A DNA stretch of 64,000 bases from positions 7,440,001 through 7,504,000 of the forward strand of contig NC_017093.1 of NCBI RefSeq assembly GCF_000284295.1, read 5' to 3'. The position numbers and the translations under genes were made by a program. Of this stretch, positions 41,949 to 49,728 are shown piece by piece (the stretch's first letter is position 1; each line of letters begins with the position of its first letter). Below the pieces are notes generated by a model, which saw nothing but the letters and a program-made list of their open reading frames with translations, searched no databases and was not told where the DNA came from. The stretch comes from Actinoplanes missouriensis 431. Its GTDB lineage: Bacteria; Actinomycetota; Actinomycetes; Mycobacteriales; Micromonosporaceae.

Positions 41949-43673
41949 TTACCGGGCCAGCTCCGTGACGCGGGACTCTCTGACGACCGTGACGCGGATC
42001 TGGCCCGGATAGGTCAGCTCCTCCTCGATCTGCTTCGCCACGTCGCGGGCCAGCACCGCCGCCCCGATGTCGTCGATGTCGTCCGGCCGCACCATCACCC
42101 GGATCTCGCGACCCGCCTGCATGGCGAAGACCTTCTCCACCCCGACCTTGCCGCCGGCGATCTCCTCGATGCGTTCCAGGCGTTTCACGTACGCCTCCAA
42201 GCTCTCCCGCCGTGCGCCGGGTCGACCGCCGGAACACGCGTCGGCCGCCTGGGTCAGCACGGCTTCGATGGTCTGCGGCGGCACCTCGTTGTGATGCGCT
42301 TCGATGGCGTGCACCACGTCCTCGTGCTCCCCGTACTTGCGGGCCAGGTCCGCGCCGATCAGCGCGTGACTGCCCTCCACCTCGTGGGTGAGCGCCTTGC
42401 CGATGTCGTGCAGGAACGCGGCCCGCTTCATCGTCGGCACGTCCAGCCCCAGCTCGGCTGCCATGATGCCGGCGATGTGGGCGGTCTCCACCAGGTGTTT
42501 CAGCACGTTCTGGCCGTAGCTCGTGCGGTATCGCAGGCGGCCCAGCAGCTTCACCAGCTCCGGATGGATGTTCGTGATCCCGACGTCGACGAGCGCCTCC
42601 TCGGCCGCCCGGTCGCAGAGGACCTCGACCTCGTTCTTGGCGCTGTCGAAGACCTCCTCGATCCGGTGCGGATGGATCCGGCCGTCCAGCACCAGTTTCT
42701 CCAGGGTGAGGCGACCCACCTCCCGGCGTACCGGATCGAAGCAGGAGAGCAGCACCGCCTCCGGAGTGTCGTCGATGATCAGGTTCACCCCGGTCGTCGA
42801 CTCGAACGCCCGGATGTTGCGGCCCTCCCGGCCGATGATCCGGCCCTTCATCTCGTCGCTCGGCAGGTGCAGGACGCTGACCACGCTCTCCGCGGTCTGC
42901 TCACTGGCGATCCGCTGGATCGCGTCCACCACGATGTGCCGGGCACGGGTGTCGGCGGTGTTCTTCGCCTCGGTCTCGATGTCGCGGATCAGGATCGCCG
43001 CCTCGCGCTTCGCCTGCCCCTCGATCGACTCGATCAGCTCGGCCCGGGCCGTGTCGGCGGTCAGCGCGGCGATCCGCTCCAGCTCCCGGCGCTTCGTCTC
43101 CTCCACCCGGGCGATCTCCACCTCCCGCTTGGTGAGCGTCGCCTCCCTGGTGTTGAGATCGCTCTCCAGCGCGGCCAGCCGGCGTTCCCGCTCGACCAGG
43201 CGCTCCACCTCCTCGCCGTGCAGGCGCTCCCGCTCGTCGATCCGGGCCGCCCGGCGCTCCACCTCCGCGGCCTGCTCCTTCACCGTGGCGTTGAGCAGCG
43301 CGACCTCACGCTCACCGGAACGGCGGGCGGCGGTACGGAGCTGCTCGGCATCCGCCTCGGCCTGCCGGTGGGCGTGCTCCAGAATCGTGTCGGCCTCGCT
43401 GTGCGCGGCCTCCAGGACACGGCGGGCCTCGGCTCGGGCGGCGCCGGCCTCGGCTTTGGCGGCGGCGGTCTCGGCGCGTACCGACGCGGCCTTCGCATTG
43501 GCGTCGGCGATCTTCGCCTGGGCGGCGCCGACCTCCAGCTCCTGCCGCTCGTGGGCGTCGTGGCGCTCGGACTGCATCTGACGCAGCGCCCGCGCCCCGA
43601 GGACGAGCCCGGCTATCACCGACGCGGCGAGCACGATGACAGCAATCACGAGCACCCAGTCCAGGGGGGTCAT
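41949..43673 (-). CDS. rny: Ribonuclease Y
   Basis: Membrane-anchored endoribonuclease that initiates mRNA decay, 574 aa. One N-terminal helix (WVLVIAVIVLAASVIAGLVLGA) is followed by a long Ala/Glu/Arg coiled coil (about 35-260). A KH domain (GRIIGREGRNIRAFESTTGVN) and an HD phosphohydrolase domain (FLHDIGKALTHE ... AIEAHHNEVPP) complete it. The ATG at 43673 matches the family start; the frame stays open upstream for 160 codons of Arg/Ala-rich sequence that is not RNase Y-like. It is downstream of recX/recA on the same strand, with a gene-poor 1.5-kb gap between. Confidence 0.93.
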   Translation of the reverse strand: MTPLDWVLVIAVIVLAASVIAGLVLGARALRQMQSERHDAHERQELEVGAAQAKIADANAKAASVRAETAAAKAEAGAARAEARRVLEAAHSEADTILEHAHRQAEADAEQLRTAARRSGEREVALLNATVKEQAAEVERRAARIDERERLHGEEVERLVERERRLAALESDLNTREATLTKREVEIARVEETKRRELERIAALTADTARAELIESIEGQAKREAAILIRDIETEAKNTADTRARHIVVDAIQRIASEQTAESVVSVLHLPSDEMKGRIIGREGRNIRAFESTTGVNLIIDDTPEAVLLSCFDPVRREVGRLTLEKLVLDGRIHPHRIEEVFDSAKNEVEVLCDRAAEEALVDVGITNIHPELVKLLGRLRYRTSYGQNVLKHLVETAHIAGIMAAELGLDVPTMKRAAFLHDIGKALTHEVEGSHALIGADLARKYGEHEDVVHAIEAHHNEVPPQTIEAVLTQAADACSGGRPGARRESLEAYVKRLERIEEIAGGKVGVEKVFAMQAGREIRVMVRPDDIDDIGAAVLARDVAKQIEEELTYPGQIRVTVVRESRVTELAR

Positions 43674-44567
43674 CTCGCCGCGTCTCCCTTCGCCGCCGGC
43701 GCGGTGGTCTACGCGCGCGGCCATCCTGCGGGATGCCCGACCAAGGCAGTGATCGCGGACGGCATGGGGGCGAAACGCTTCGCCGCCGGTTTTCCCGGCC
43801 TTCCAGTCTCTGACCCTCACGGCGGCGACAGGCATGCCGGTTGCGCCGGCATGCCGGTTCCGGCTTGCGGCCGCTGGACCTGCCCTTTCGCGGCCTGCCC
43901 TTCGCTGCCCGCCCTTACGCGGCCTGCGCGGGTCGGCCCGCCCGCTCGCGGTTGCCCTCGTGGGCCGCTTGCTCGCGGTTGCCCTCCGCGGTTGCCTCTG
44001 GAGGGCGCTTGCTTGCGCTTGGGCCTGGGCGGCTTGGCGCTTGCGGCCCGGTGTGGCGTTTCGACGGTGCGGCACAGCGGCAGCCCGGGCGGATGCCCTG
44101 GTTGCCTCCGCGGTGCTCAGCGTTTCCGAGTCGCTGGCACCGCCGCGCGGCATGTGCCTGCCGTGCGGTGTTCAGTTGCGCCGTCGTGCGGGCTTTGGGG
44201 TACTTATGGCCGGCTCGCGCCTAGGTGAGCATCACCCGCCTGGCCGGAAACGACCGTCACCCCATGTGATCAGGATGCCGGACCTCTTCCTGCCGGGCCG
44301 GCTGCTCGCCGTTCGGGTCAGAGTGTGTGGAGTTGTGGGTCGGCTGCCGATATGTCCCGTCGCCGCCCGCGTGGCTCGCGGCCGGTGATGGCATCGGCTG
44401 GCACGGATGAAGCGTTCAAGTGATGCCGTAATGTAATGCGATCTATGTTGTGACTGTTGCTTGCGATGGTCGAACAAACCTTGTGTAACGCGAGGCTAGG
44501 TCGCGAGCACCGCTTCGGTCAAGGACTCATGATTCGGCAGCGGATAGGACGTAGGGCACAGACGTGC
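43674..44567. other. Gene-poor region upstream of rny
   Basis: About 900 bp without a convincing gene. It contains short direct repeats: GGCATGCCGGTT twice near 43833-43865, and GCTCGCGGTTGCCCTC at 43944-43959 and 43971-43986. The part from about 44390 to 44560 is clearly less GC-rich than the rest and may hold the rny promoter. Open frames here have skewed, shadow-like composition. Confidence 0.5.
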
Positions 44568-44744
44568 TTACGCCCAGCTCACGATCGCGCCGGGCATTTC
44601 CGACGTACCGTGTGATGACGCCTCGATCATCGTTACCGAGTCGCAACCGAGGCCCTGTTCATTATCGCCCTTGCCGCAACCGTGTGTAGCTGTGGCACCG
44701 GGGGTGGTCTTCGTGGGGGTTGCTGGGAACGCCACGAATTTCAC
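44568..44744 (-). CDS. Possible leaderless small protein, 58 aa
   Basis: Starting at GTG 44744, the frame reads VKFVAFPATPTKTTPGATATH and then has two cysteines (HGCGKGD, GLGCDSV) and ends PGAIVSWA. On the minus strand a TATAGT hexamer (44756-44751) sits seven bases before the GTG, the spacing expected for a leaderless transcript, which is common in actinobacteria. Third codon positions are less GC-rich than in surrounding genes, so the sequence may be foreign or not coding. No family is recognised; there is no membrane helix. Low confidence. Confidence 0.3.
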   Translation of the reverse strand: MKFVAFPATPTKTTPGATATHGCGKGDNEQGLGCDSVTMIEASSHGTSEMPGAIVSWA

Positions 44745-44978
44745 ATCAGGACTATATCGGTGAGAGCTCCCGGTATCGCCATCAACCGTGCGCTCTGCTG
44801 TCCGGCGCCGGAGTAGGGCCGGGATGGGGCCGGGCGGACCGGTGGAGGCGGGCGCGCCGGAGGTCCAAGGTCCGCGTTCGGTCCGCCGGGTGGGCGGAGG
44901 AACGGCTCGGCTGGCGCACGGAGGGTCACGCCGACGCGCGGCCGCAGGCAGTCGCCCCGCAGTGCGGCTGCGGCGCCA

Positions 44979-45157
44979 GGAACCGCCCGCGCAGATGTCA
45001 CGGCGCGAAGATCGGCCCGCCCCGCAGTGCGGCCGCGCGCCAGGAAGCACCCGCGCGGGCATCACGGCGCGAAGAGCCGCCCGCGCGGATGTCACGGCGC
45101 GGAGAACCGCCCGCGCGGATATCTCGGCGCGAGCCGCCCGCGCGGGCTCCCGGCACC
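44979..45157. repeat. Imperfect ~30-bp repeats downstream of recX
   Basis: Words of the form GAACCGCCCGCGCGGATGTC, each followed by ACGGCGCG, recur at about 44980, 45044, 45074, 45104 and 45131, mostly 30 bp apart. They lie in the non-coding region beyond the recX stop. There are no unique spacers, so it is not a CRISPR array. Confidence 0.6.
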
Positions 45158-45209
45158 AGGAGTCGCCGGCGTCGGAGTCGGGGGGCGCGGGGAGCCGCCC
45201 GGCGCGGTA

Positions 45210-46136
45210 TCAGGCGTCGGGGTCGGCGTTTCCGGCCAGGGCGTCGGGGTCGATGGCGTCGGCGAACTCCGCGGCCTCCGCGTCACGGGCGGCCAAGGCG
45301 TCCTTCACCGCTCGGATGGCCACGCCCGCCGGATAGCCCTTGCGGGCCAGCATCGCGACCAGGCGACGGAAGACCGCGTCGGGGGTGCCCGTGGCGGTTC
45401 GCAGCTTGCGGTCGACCAGGGCCCTCGCGGCGTCGGCCTCGGCCTCGTCGTCGACGGCCTCCAGGGCGACGCTTGCCACTTCCGCGTCGACGCCGCGCTG
45501 GCGCAGCTCGTTCGCCAGCGCTCGCCGGGCCAGACCCCGGCCGTGATGCCGGCTGGAGACCCAGGCCCGGGCGAAGGCCGCGTCGTCGATGATGCCGACC
45601 TCGTCGTAACGGTCGAGGACCTCGGCGATCACCTCGTCCGAGATGCCCTTGCGGACCAGCGCTTTCGCCAGCTCGGCACGGGTCCTCGGACGCGCCGAGA
45701 GCTGGCGCAGGCAGATCTCGCGCGCGACCTCCGACTCGGTCCGTGGGTCGGCGGCCTTCCCCGGCCCGGAGCCCTCCCGGCCGCCGAAACCCCGGCCGCC
45801 GGGGCCGGTACCCTCGTCGTTGATGTCGCGGCCACCGAAACCACGGTCGCCGGGGCCGGCACCCTCGTCGTTGATGTCGCGGCCACCGAAGCCCCGGGAA
45901 GCTCGCCGCCGCCCGGCGGACCGGCCACTGCGGCCCCGCGACGACCCGGTGGGATCGGGGTCGTCGCCGCGGGGAGAGCCATCGCCCGCGAGCAGTTCGG
46001 CGTCCCGCTCCGGGGAGCCGCCGAGGTAGTAGCGACCCGTCAGCGGCGGTGAGCCGTCAGCGGGCGGGGCGTCAGCGGCCCGGGGCGGGATGGCATCCCA
46101 CCCTCGCCCGGACCGCGCACCACGTCGTCCTGGCAT
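45210..46136 (-). CDS. recX: RecX regulatory protein with long repeat-containing N-terminal extension
   Basis: Modulator of RecA filaments. The RecX three-helix repeats occupy about residues 130-285 (ARPRTRAELAKALVRKGI, AFARAWVSSRHHGRGLARRALANELRQRGV, RRLVAMLARKGYPAGVA). The first 125 residues are Gly/Arg/Asp/Pro-rich and include a 17-residue unit (GFGGRDINDEGAGPGDR) present twice plus a partial third copy, encoded by a 51-bp tandem repeat. RecX itself is usually 150-270 aa, so 308 aa reflects this extension. The ATG at 46136 lies 14 nt after the recA stop, so it is a recA-recX operon. The C-terminus ends in an acidic tail. Confidence 0.93.
   Translation of the reverse strand: MPGRRGARSGRGWDAIPPRAADAPPADGSPPLTGRYYLGGSPERDAELLAGDGSPRGDDPDPTGSSRGRSGRSAGRRRASRGFGGRDINDEGAGPGDRGFGGRDINDEGTGPGGRGFGGREGSGPGKAADPRTESEVAREICLRQLSARPRTRAELAKALVRKGISDEVIAEVLDRYDEVGIIDDAAFARAWVSSRHHGRGLARRALANELRQRGVDAEVASVALEAVDDEAEADAARALVDRKLRTATGTPDAVFRRLVAMLARKGYPAGVAIRAVKDALAARDAEAAEFADAIDPDALAGNADPDA
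45784..45897 (-). repeat. 51-bp tandem repeat in the recX N-terminal extension
   Basis: Two full copies begin at 45784 and 45835 and a partial third at 45886. Each encodes GFGGRDINDEG followed by a Gly/Pro/Arg segment. It changes only the disordered extension, not the RecX fold. Confidence 0.85.
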
Positions 46137-46150
46137 GGCGGATCACCGCA

Positions 46151-47194
46151 TCAGAAGTCGACCGGCGGCAGCTCGGGGCCACCGGCGGCGTCGCCGGCGG
46201 TCTGGCCGACGCCGAGCTTCTCCAGGATCTTCTTCTCGATCTCGGCGGCGACGTCGGGGTTCTCTTTGAGGAACTCCCGCGCCTTCTCCTTGCCCTGGCC
46301 GAGCTGGTCGCCGTCGTACGTGTACCACGCGCCGGACTTGCGGATGATGCTCTGCTCGACGCCGACGTCGATGAGCGAGCCCTCCCGCGAGATGCCCTTG
46401 CCATACATGATGTCGAACTCGGCCTGCTTGAACGGCGCGGCCACCTTGTTCTTCACGACCTTGACGCGGGTCCGGTTGCCGACCACGTCGGTGCCGTCCT
46501 TGAGGGCCTCGATGCGGCGCACGTCGAGGCGGACCGAGGCGTAGAACTTCAGCGCGCGGCCACCGGTCGTGGTCTCGGGCGAGCCGAACATGACGCCGAT
46601 CTTCTCGCGGAGCTGGTTGATGAAGATGGCGGTGGTGCCGGTGTTGCTCAGCACACCAGTGATCTTGCGGAGCGCCTGGCTCATCAGGCGGGCCTGCAGA
46701 CCGACGTGGCTGTCGCCCATCTCACCCTCGATCTCGGCGCGCGGCACGAGAGCGGCCACCGAGTCGATGACGATGATGTCGAGCGCGCCGGAGCGGATCA
46801 GCATGTCCGCGATCTCCAGGGCCTGCTCACCGGTGTCCGGTTGGGAGATCAGCAGAGCGTCGGTGTCGACGCCGAGGGCCCGCGCGTAGTCCGGGTCGAG
46901 GGCGTGCTCCGCGTCGATGAACGCCGCGATGCCGCCGGCCCTCTGCGCGTTCGCCACGGCGTGCAGGGCGACCGTGGTCTTACCGCTCGACTCGGGACCG
47001 TAGACCTCGATGACGCGGCCTCGCGGCAGGCCGCCGACGCCGAGCGCCACGTCGAGAGCGATGGAGCTCGTCGGGATGACGGCGGTCTGCACGACCGGCC
47101 GCTCCCCGAGCCGCATCACGGACCCCTTGCCGAACTGCTTGTCGATCTGTGCCAGCGCGAGTTCGAGCGCCTTTTCCCGATCCGGACCTGCCAT
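46151..47194 (-). CDS. recA: Recombinase RecA
   Basis: DNA strand-exchange protein and LexA co-protease, 347 aa. Walker A is GPESSGKTT (about 66-74), with [16 protein letters not shown] at the N-terminus. Loop L1 is [28 protein letters not shown] and loop L2 is [28 protein letters not shown]. The acidic C-terminal tail is short. No intein is present. The ATG at 47194 has GGGGTGG upstream; a longer reading into the SOS region was rejected. A LexA-box-like site lies about 150 bp upstream. It is followed by recX and preceded by a DUF3046 gene, the usual actinobacterial order. Confidence 0.97.
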   Translation of the reverse strand: MAGPDREKALELALAQIDKQFGKGSVMRLGERPVVQTAVIPTSSIALDVALGVGGLPRGRVIEVYGPESSGKTTVALHAVANAQRAGGIAAFIDAEHALDPDYARALGVDTDALLISQPDTGEQALEIADMLIRSGALDIIVIDSVAALVPRAEIEGEMGDSHVGLQARLMSQALRKITGVLSNTGTTAIFINQLREKIGVMFGSPETTTGGRALKFYASVRLDVRRIEALKDGTDVVGNRTRVKVVKNKVAAPFKQAEFDIMYGKGISREGSLIDVGVEQSIIRKSGAWYTYDGDQLGQGKEKAREFLKENPDVAAEIEKKILEKLGVGQTAGDAAGGPELPPVDF

Positions 47195-47340
47195 TGCCGC
47201 CACCCCAATATTCGACTTCGCGTTCGCGGTCTTCGCCGAAGAGCTTCTGTTCACCACGGCCGACACGGTATGCGGTGGGTACGACAAAAATCTCCTGCCC
47301 CACCCGGGCCTGTGGATAGCCGAGCCGCTGTGGACAATAG

Positions 47341-47356
47341 CCGAACACCTGTACGA
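47341..47356. promoter_or_regulatory. LexA (SOS) box upstream of recA
   Basis: CCGAACACCTGTACGA matches 10 of 12 fixed positions of TCGAAC-N4-GTTCGA. It lies 147 bp before the recA start, and downstream of the DUF3046 gene on the same strand. Confidence 0.7.
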
Positions 47357-47396
47357 CGATCGAGCGACACGCCAGAACAAGCGTACGAAAAACGCG

Positions 47397-47597
47397 TCAG
47401 CGCAGGCGGGAAGGCACCCGATCGGGGTAAGCCGCCACCACTGCACGCCAGATAGTGGCGGTCTCGACACCCTGAGTTATTGCTTCGTCGATGGTGCGCC
47501 CGCCGAGCGCCGAAAAAGTTTGGTCCGTCGCGATGCTGCGCGCATACGCCGCCCCGAACGACTCCTCGAGCCGCCCCCAGAATTCTGTCAACCGCAC
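47397..47597 (-). CDS. DUF3046 family protein
   Basis: A 66-aa helical protein ([26 protein letters not shown] ... [12 protein letters not shown] ... [11 protein letters not shown]) matching the DUF3046 family, which is found next to recA in most actinobacteria. The role is unknown; position suggests a link to recombination or repair, without direct evidence. The GTG at 47597 gives the standard family start. It lies upstream of the recA SOS box on the same strand and 13 nt after the udgX stop codon, so it may also be transcribed from udgX. Confidence 0.9.
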   Translation of the reverse strand: MRLTEFWGRLEESFGAAYARSIATDQTFSALGGRTIDEAITQGVETATIWRAVVAAYPDRVPSRLR

Positions 47598-47610
47598 CGT
47601 ACGAGCGTAC

Positions 47611-48273
47611 TCAAACGGTCGCCGCCACCTTCAGATCGTCGACCAGCCCCCGGTACGCCGCGTCCCGGTTGTCGGCGCGCAGCACCGCCGATGGATGGAT
47701 CGTCGCGAGCGCCTGGATCTCGGCGACCGGGAAGTCCTCCGGGTGCTGCGCGGAGGCCGGCCACGGCATCAGCCGACCGCGCGACCGGGTCACCCGGAAC
47801 GAGGGGCCGAGCAGCGCTTTCGCCGCGGTGGCGCCGAGCAGCACCACCAGCTCCGGCTGGAGCCGGGAGAACTCGGCGACCAGCCAGGGCCGGCAGGCGG
47901 TGATGTGCGTCGGGCCGGGCGTCTGGTGGATCCGCCGTTTGCCGCGCATCTCGAACCGGAAGTGCTTCACCGCGTTCGTGATGTAGAGCTGGGCCGGATC
48001 GATGCCGGCGTCGTCCACCGCCTCGCGCAGCAGCCGCCCGGCCGGGCCGACGAACGGCAGGCCGTGCTGGTCCTCCACGTCGCCGGGCTGCTCGCCGACG
48101 AAGACGATCCGCGCGTCCTCCGCGCCGCGGCCGAAGACGGTCTGGGTGGCGTCCTGGAACAGCTCGCAGCCGCGGCAACCGGCTGCCGCGGCTTTCAGCT
48201 CGGCGATGTCGCGGGGCTGCGGCGGCACCCACTGCTGCGCGCCGGGTGGCGCCTCGGTCGATGACATGGGCAC
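47611..48273 (-). CDS. udgX: UdgX-type uracil-DNA glycosylase (covalent uracil-binding)
   Basis: A 220-aa uracil-DNA glycosylase superfamily member of the UdgX class. The features are motif A GEQPGDVEDQHGLPFVGPAG, cluster cysteines Cys33/Cys36 (AGCRGCELF) and Cys127 (ACRPWL), and motif B TIHPSAVLR. The diagnostic insert is RGKRRIHQTPG, in which His116 corresponds to the residue that bonds covalently to the abasic site in Mycobacterium UdgX. Where family 4 enzymes have the third cluster cysteine, this protein has KHF (His104). The start is GTG 48273 or ATG 48267. Known members excise uracil and remain attached to the DNA; this activity is inferred here. Confidence 0.9.
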   Translation of the reverse strand: MPMSSTEAPPGAQQWVPPQPRDIAELKAAAAGCRGCELFQDATQTVFGRGAEDARIVFVGEQPGDVEDQHGLPFVGPAGRLLREAVDDAGIDPAQLYITNAVKHFRFEMRGKRRIHQTPGPTHITACRPWLVAEFSRLQPELVVLLGATAAKALLGPSFRVTRSRGRLMPWPASAQHPEDFPVAEIQALATIHPSAVLRADNRDAAYRGLVDDLKVAATV

Positions 48274-48333
48274 CGTTTTACCCCCGGGGTCCGACAGGAT
48301 GCCGTCCCCCGCGACACTTCCGGGGGACGAGAA

Positions 48334-49680
48334 TCAACGGAACGGAAGAGCCACCCCCCGGGTACGGACGGAGGCGGCGACCGCTTCGGCCAGAAATGGG
48401 ATCTCTTCAGCCGACAGGGTGCTGACCGTGATGCGAATGCCGGGGGCCGAGCGGATCCGGAAAAGGGAACCGGGGGCCACACCGTACCCCCGGTCGCGGA
48501 GCGACGAGACGGCCCGCAGCTCGTCGGGAACCGGGACCCAGACGTTGATCCCGGTCTCGCCGAAGGCGGGAACTCCCTGCGCATGCAGGGCGGAGAGCAG
48601 GCCCTCGCGCCGGGCGGCATAGGCCCGCGCGGCCTCGGCGACCTGCTCGGTGACCTCCGGATCGCGCCACAGCCGCAGCAGCAGCCGCTGGGTGATCGTG
48701 GAGACCCAGCCCATGCCGATCCGCATCCGGCCCACCACCCGGGCCACCGTGGTCTCGTCGCCGGCCATCACCGCGATCCGCAGGTCGGGGCCGAACGGCT
48801 TGGAGGCGGAGCGGACGAACGCCCAGGAACCGGTCACCGGGCCGACGCAGTGCGGCGGGCTGTCGGCCAGCTCGGCGGCGTGGTCGTCCTCGATCACCAG
48901 CACGCCGGGATGGGCGGTGAGCAGCTCACGCAGCAGGGCCGCACGGGGCTCGGAGACGGCGGCGCCGGTCGGGTTCTGCGCGCGGACCGTGATCACCGTG
49001 GCCCGCGCGCCGGACCGCAGCGCGGCGTCCAGCGCCTCCGGGTCCATCCCCTCGGTGTCGACGGCGACCGGGAGCGGGCGCAGGCCGAGCGCCGCGAGCA
49101 GGTCGATCAGGCCGCCCCAGCCCGGGTCCTCGATCGCGACCGCGTCGCCCTGGCGGAGATGGGCGGTGAGCAGTCGCTCGATCGAGTCGAGGGCGCCGGC
49201 GGTCACGGCGATCGACGCGCCGGTGACCGGCACCCCCTCGGCGAGCAGGCGGGGGCGGGCCGCGTCGATCAGCTCCGGCATGGTGACCGCCGACGCATAG
49301 CCCTGCGGGGGGCCGGTCTCGGCGGCGACCGCCGCCAGCGAGGGGCCGAGCGGGGGCAGAAGGCGCACGTCGGGCTCGCCGGACGAGAGATCGCGGACGC
49401 CGGCCGGCACCGGTGGCGCGAGGTCGGCGCGGAGCATCGCGACGGCGGGCCGGGACCGCACCCGGGTGCCGCGCCGGCCCTCGGTCTCGACGACGCCGCG
49501 CTGGCGCAGCTCCTGATAGGCCTTCGACACGGTGGCCGGGCTGACGTGCAGCGCGTCGGCCAGCACCCGCACCGACGGCAGCGCGGCGCCGAAGACCCAG
49601 TCGCCGCGCAGCACGCCCGCCTCGATGCTCGCCGAAATCTCGGCGGCGCTCCGGCCATCGACCTGATACTGTTCTGCCAC
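48334..49680 (-). CDS. MocR-family regulator (GntR HTH fused to aminotransferase-like domain)
   Basis: A 448-aa regulator with a GntR-type winged helix (LPSVRVLADALHVSPATVSKAYQELRQRGVVETEGRRGT, about 35-75). A linker leads to a fold-type I aminotransferase domain with the PLP lysine in SASKPFGPDLRI and AQNPTGAAVSE. MocR proteins use PLP or an aminated ligand as effector and regulate the divergent gene. Here that gene starts with an FMN-barrel of the pyridoxamine-oxidase fold, and a perfect 14-bp palindrome sits between the two. The start codon is ATG 49680. The ligand is not predictable in detail. Confidence 0.92.
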   Translation of the reverse strand: MAEQYQVDGRSAAEISASIEAGVLRGDWVFGAALPSVRVLADALHVSPATVSKAYQELRQRGVVETEGRRGTRVRSRPAVAMLRADLAPPVPAGVRDLSSGEPDVRLLPPLGPSLAAVAAETGPPQGYASAVTMPELIDAARPRLLAEGVPVTGASIAVTAGALDSIERLLTAHLRQGDAVAIEDPGWGGLIDLLAALGLRPLPVAVDTEGMDPEALDAALRSGARATVITVRAQNPTGAAVSEPRAALLRELLTAHPGVLVIEDDHAAELADSPPHCVGPVTGSWAFVRSASKPFGPDLRIAVMAGDETTVARVVGRMRIGMGWVSTITQRLLLRLWRDPEVTEQVAEAARAYAARREGLLSALHAQGVPAFGETGINVWVPVPDELRAVSSLRDRGYGVAPGSLFRIRSAPGIRITVSTLSAEEIPFLAEAVAASVRTRGVALPFR

Positions 49681-49690
49681 AGATGCGATT

Positions 49691-49704
49691 CTGTACTAGT
49701 ACAG
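49691..49704. promoter_or_regulatory. Perfect 14-bp palindrome, likely MocR operator
   Basis: CTGTACTAGTACAG reads the same on both strands. It lies 10 bp before the MocR start and 24 bp before the divergent fusion gene, where it could control both promoters. Confidence 0.65.
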
Positions 49705-49728
49705 CGCTCCCCGCAAGGAGACCCACCG

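Noticed and set aside
43834-44388. Plus-strand frame of 184 codons upstream of rny
   Set aside because: Composition is Arg/Ala/Leu/Pro-skewed with no ribosome-binding site and no recognisable domain.
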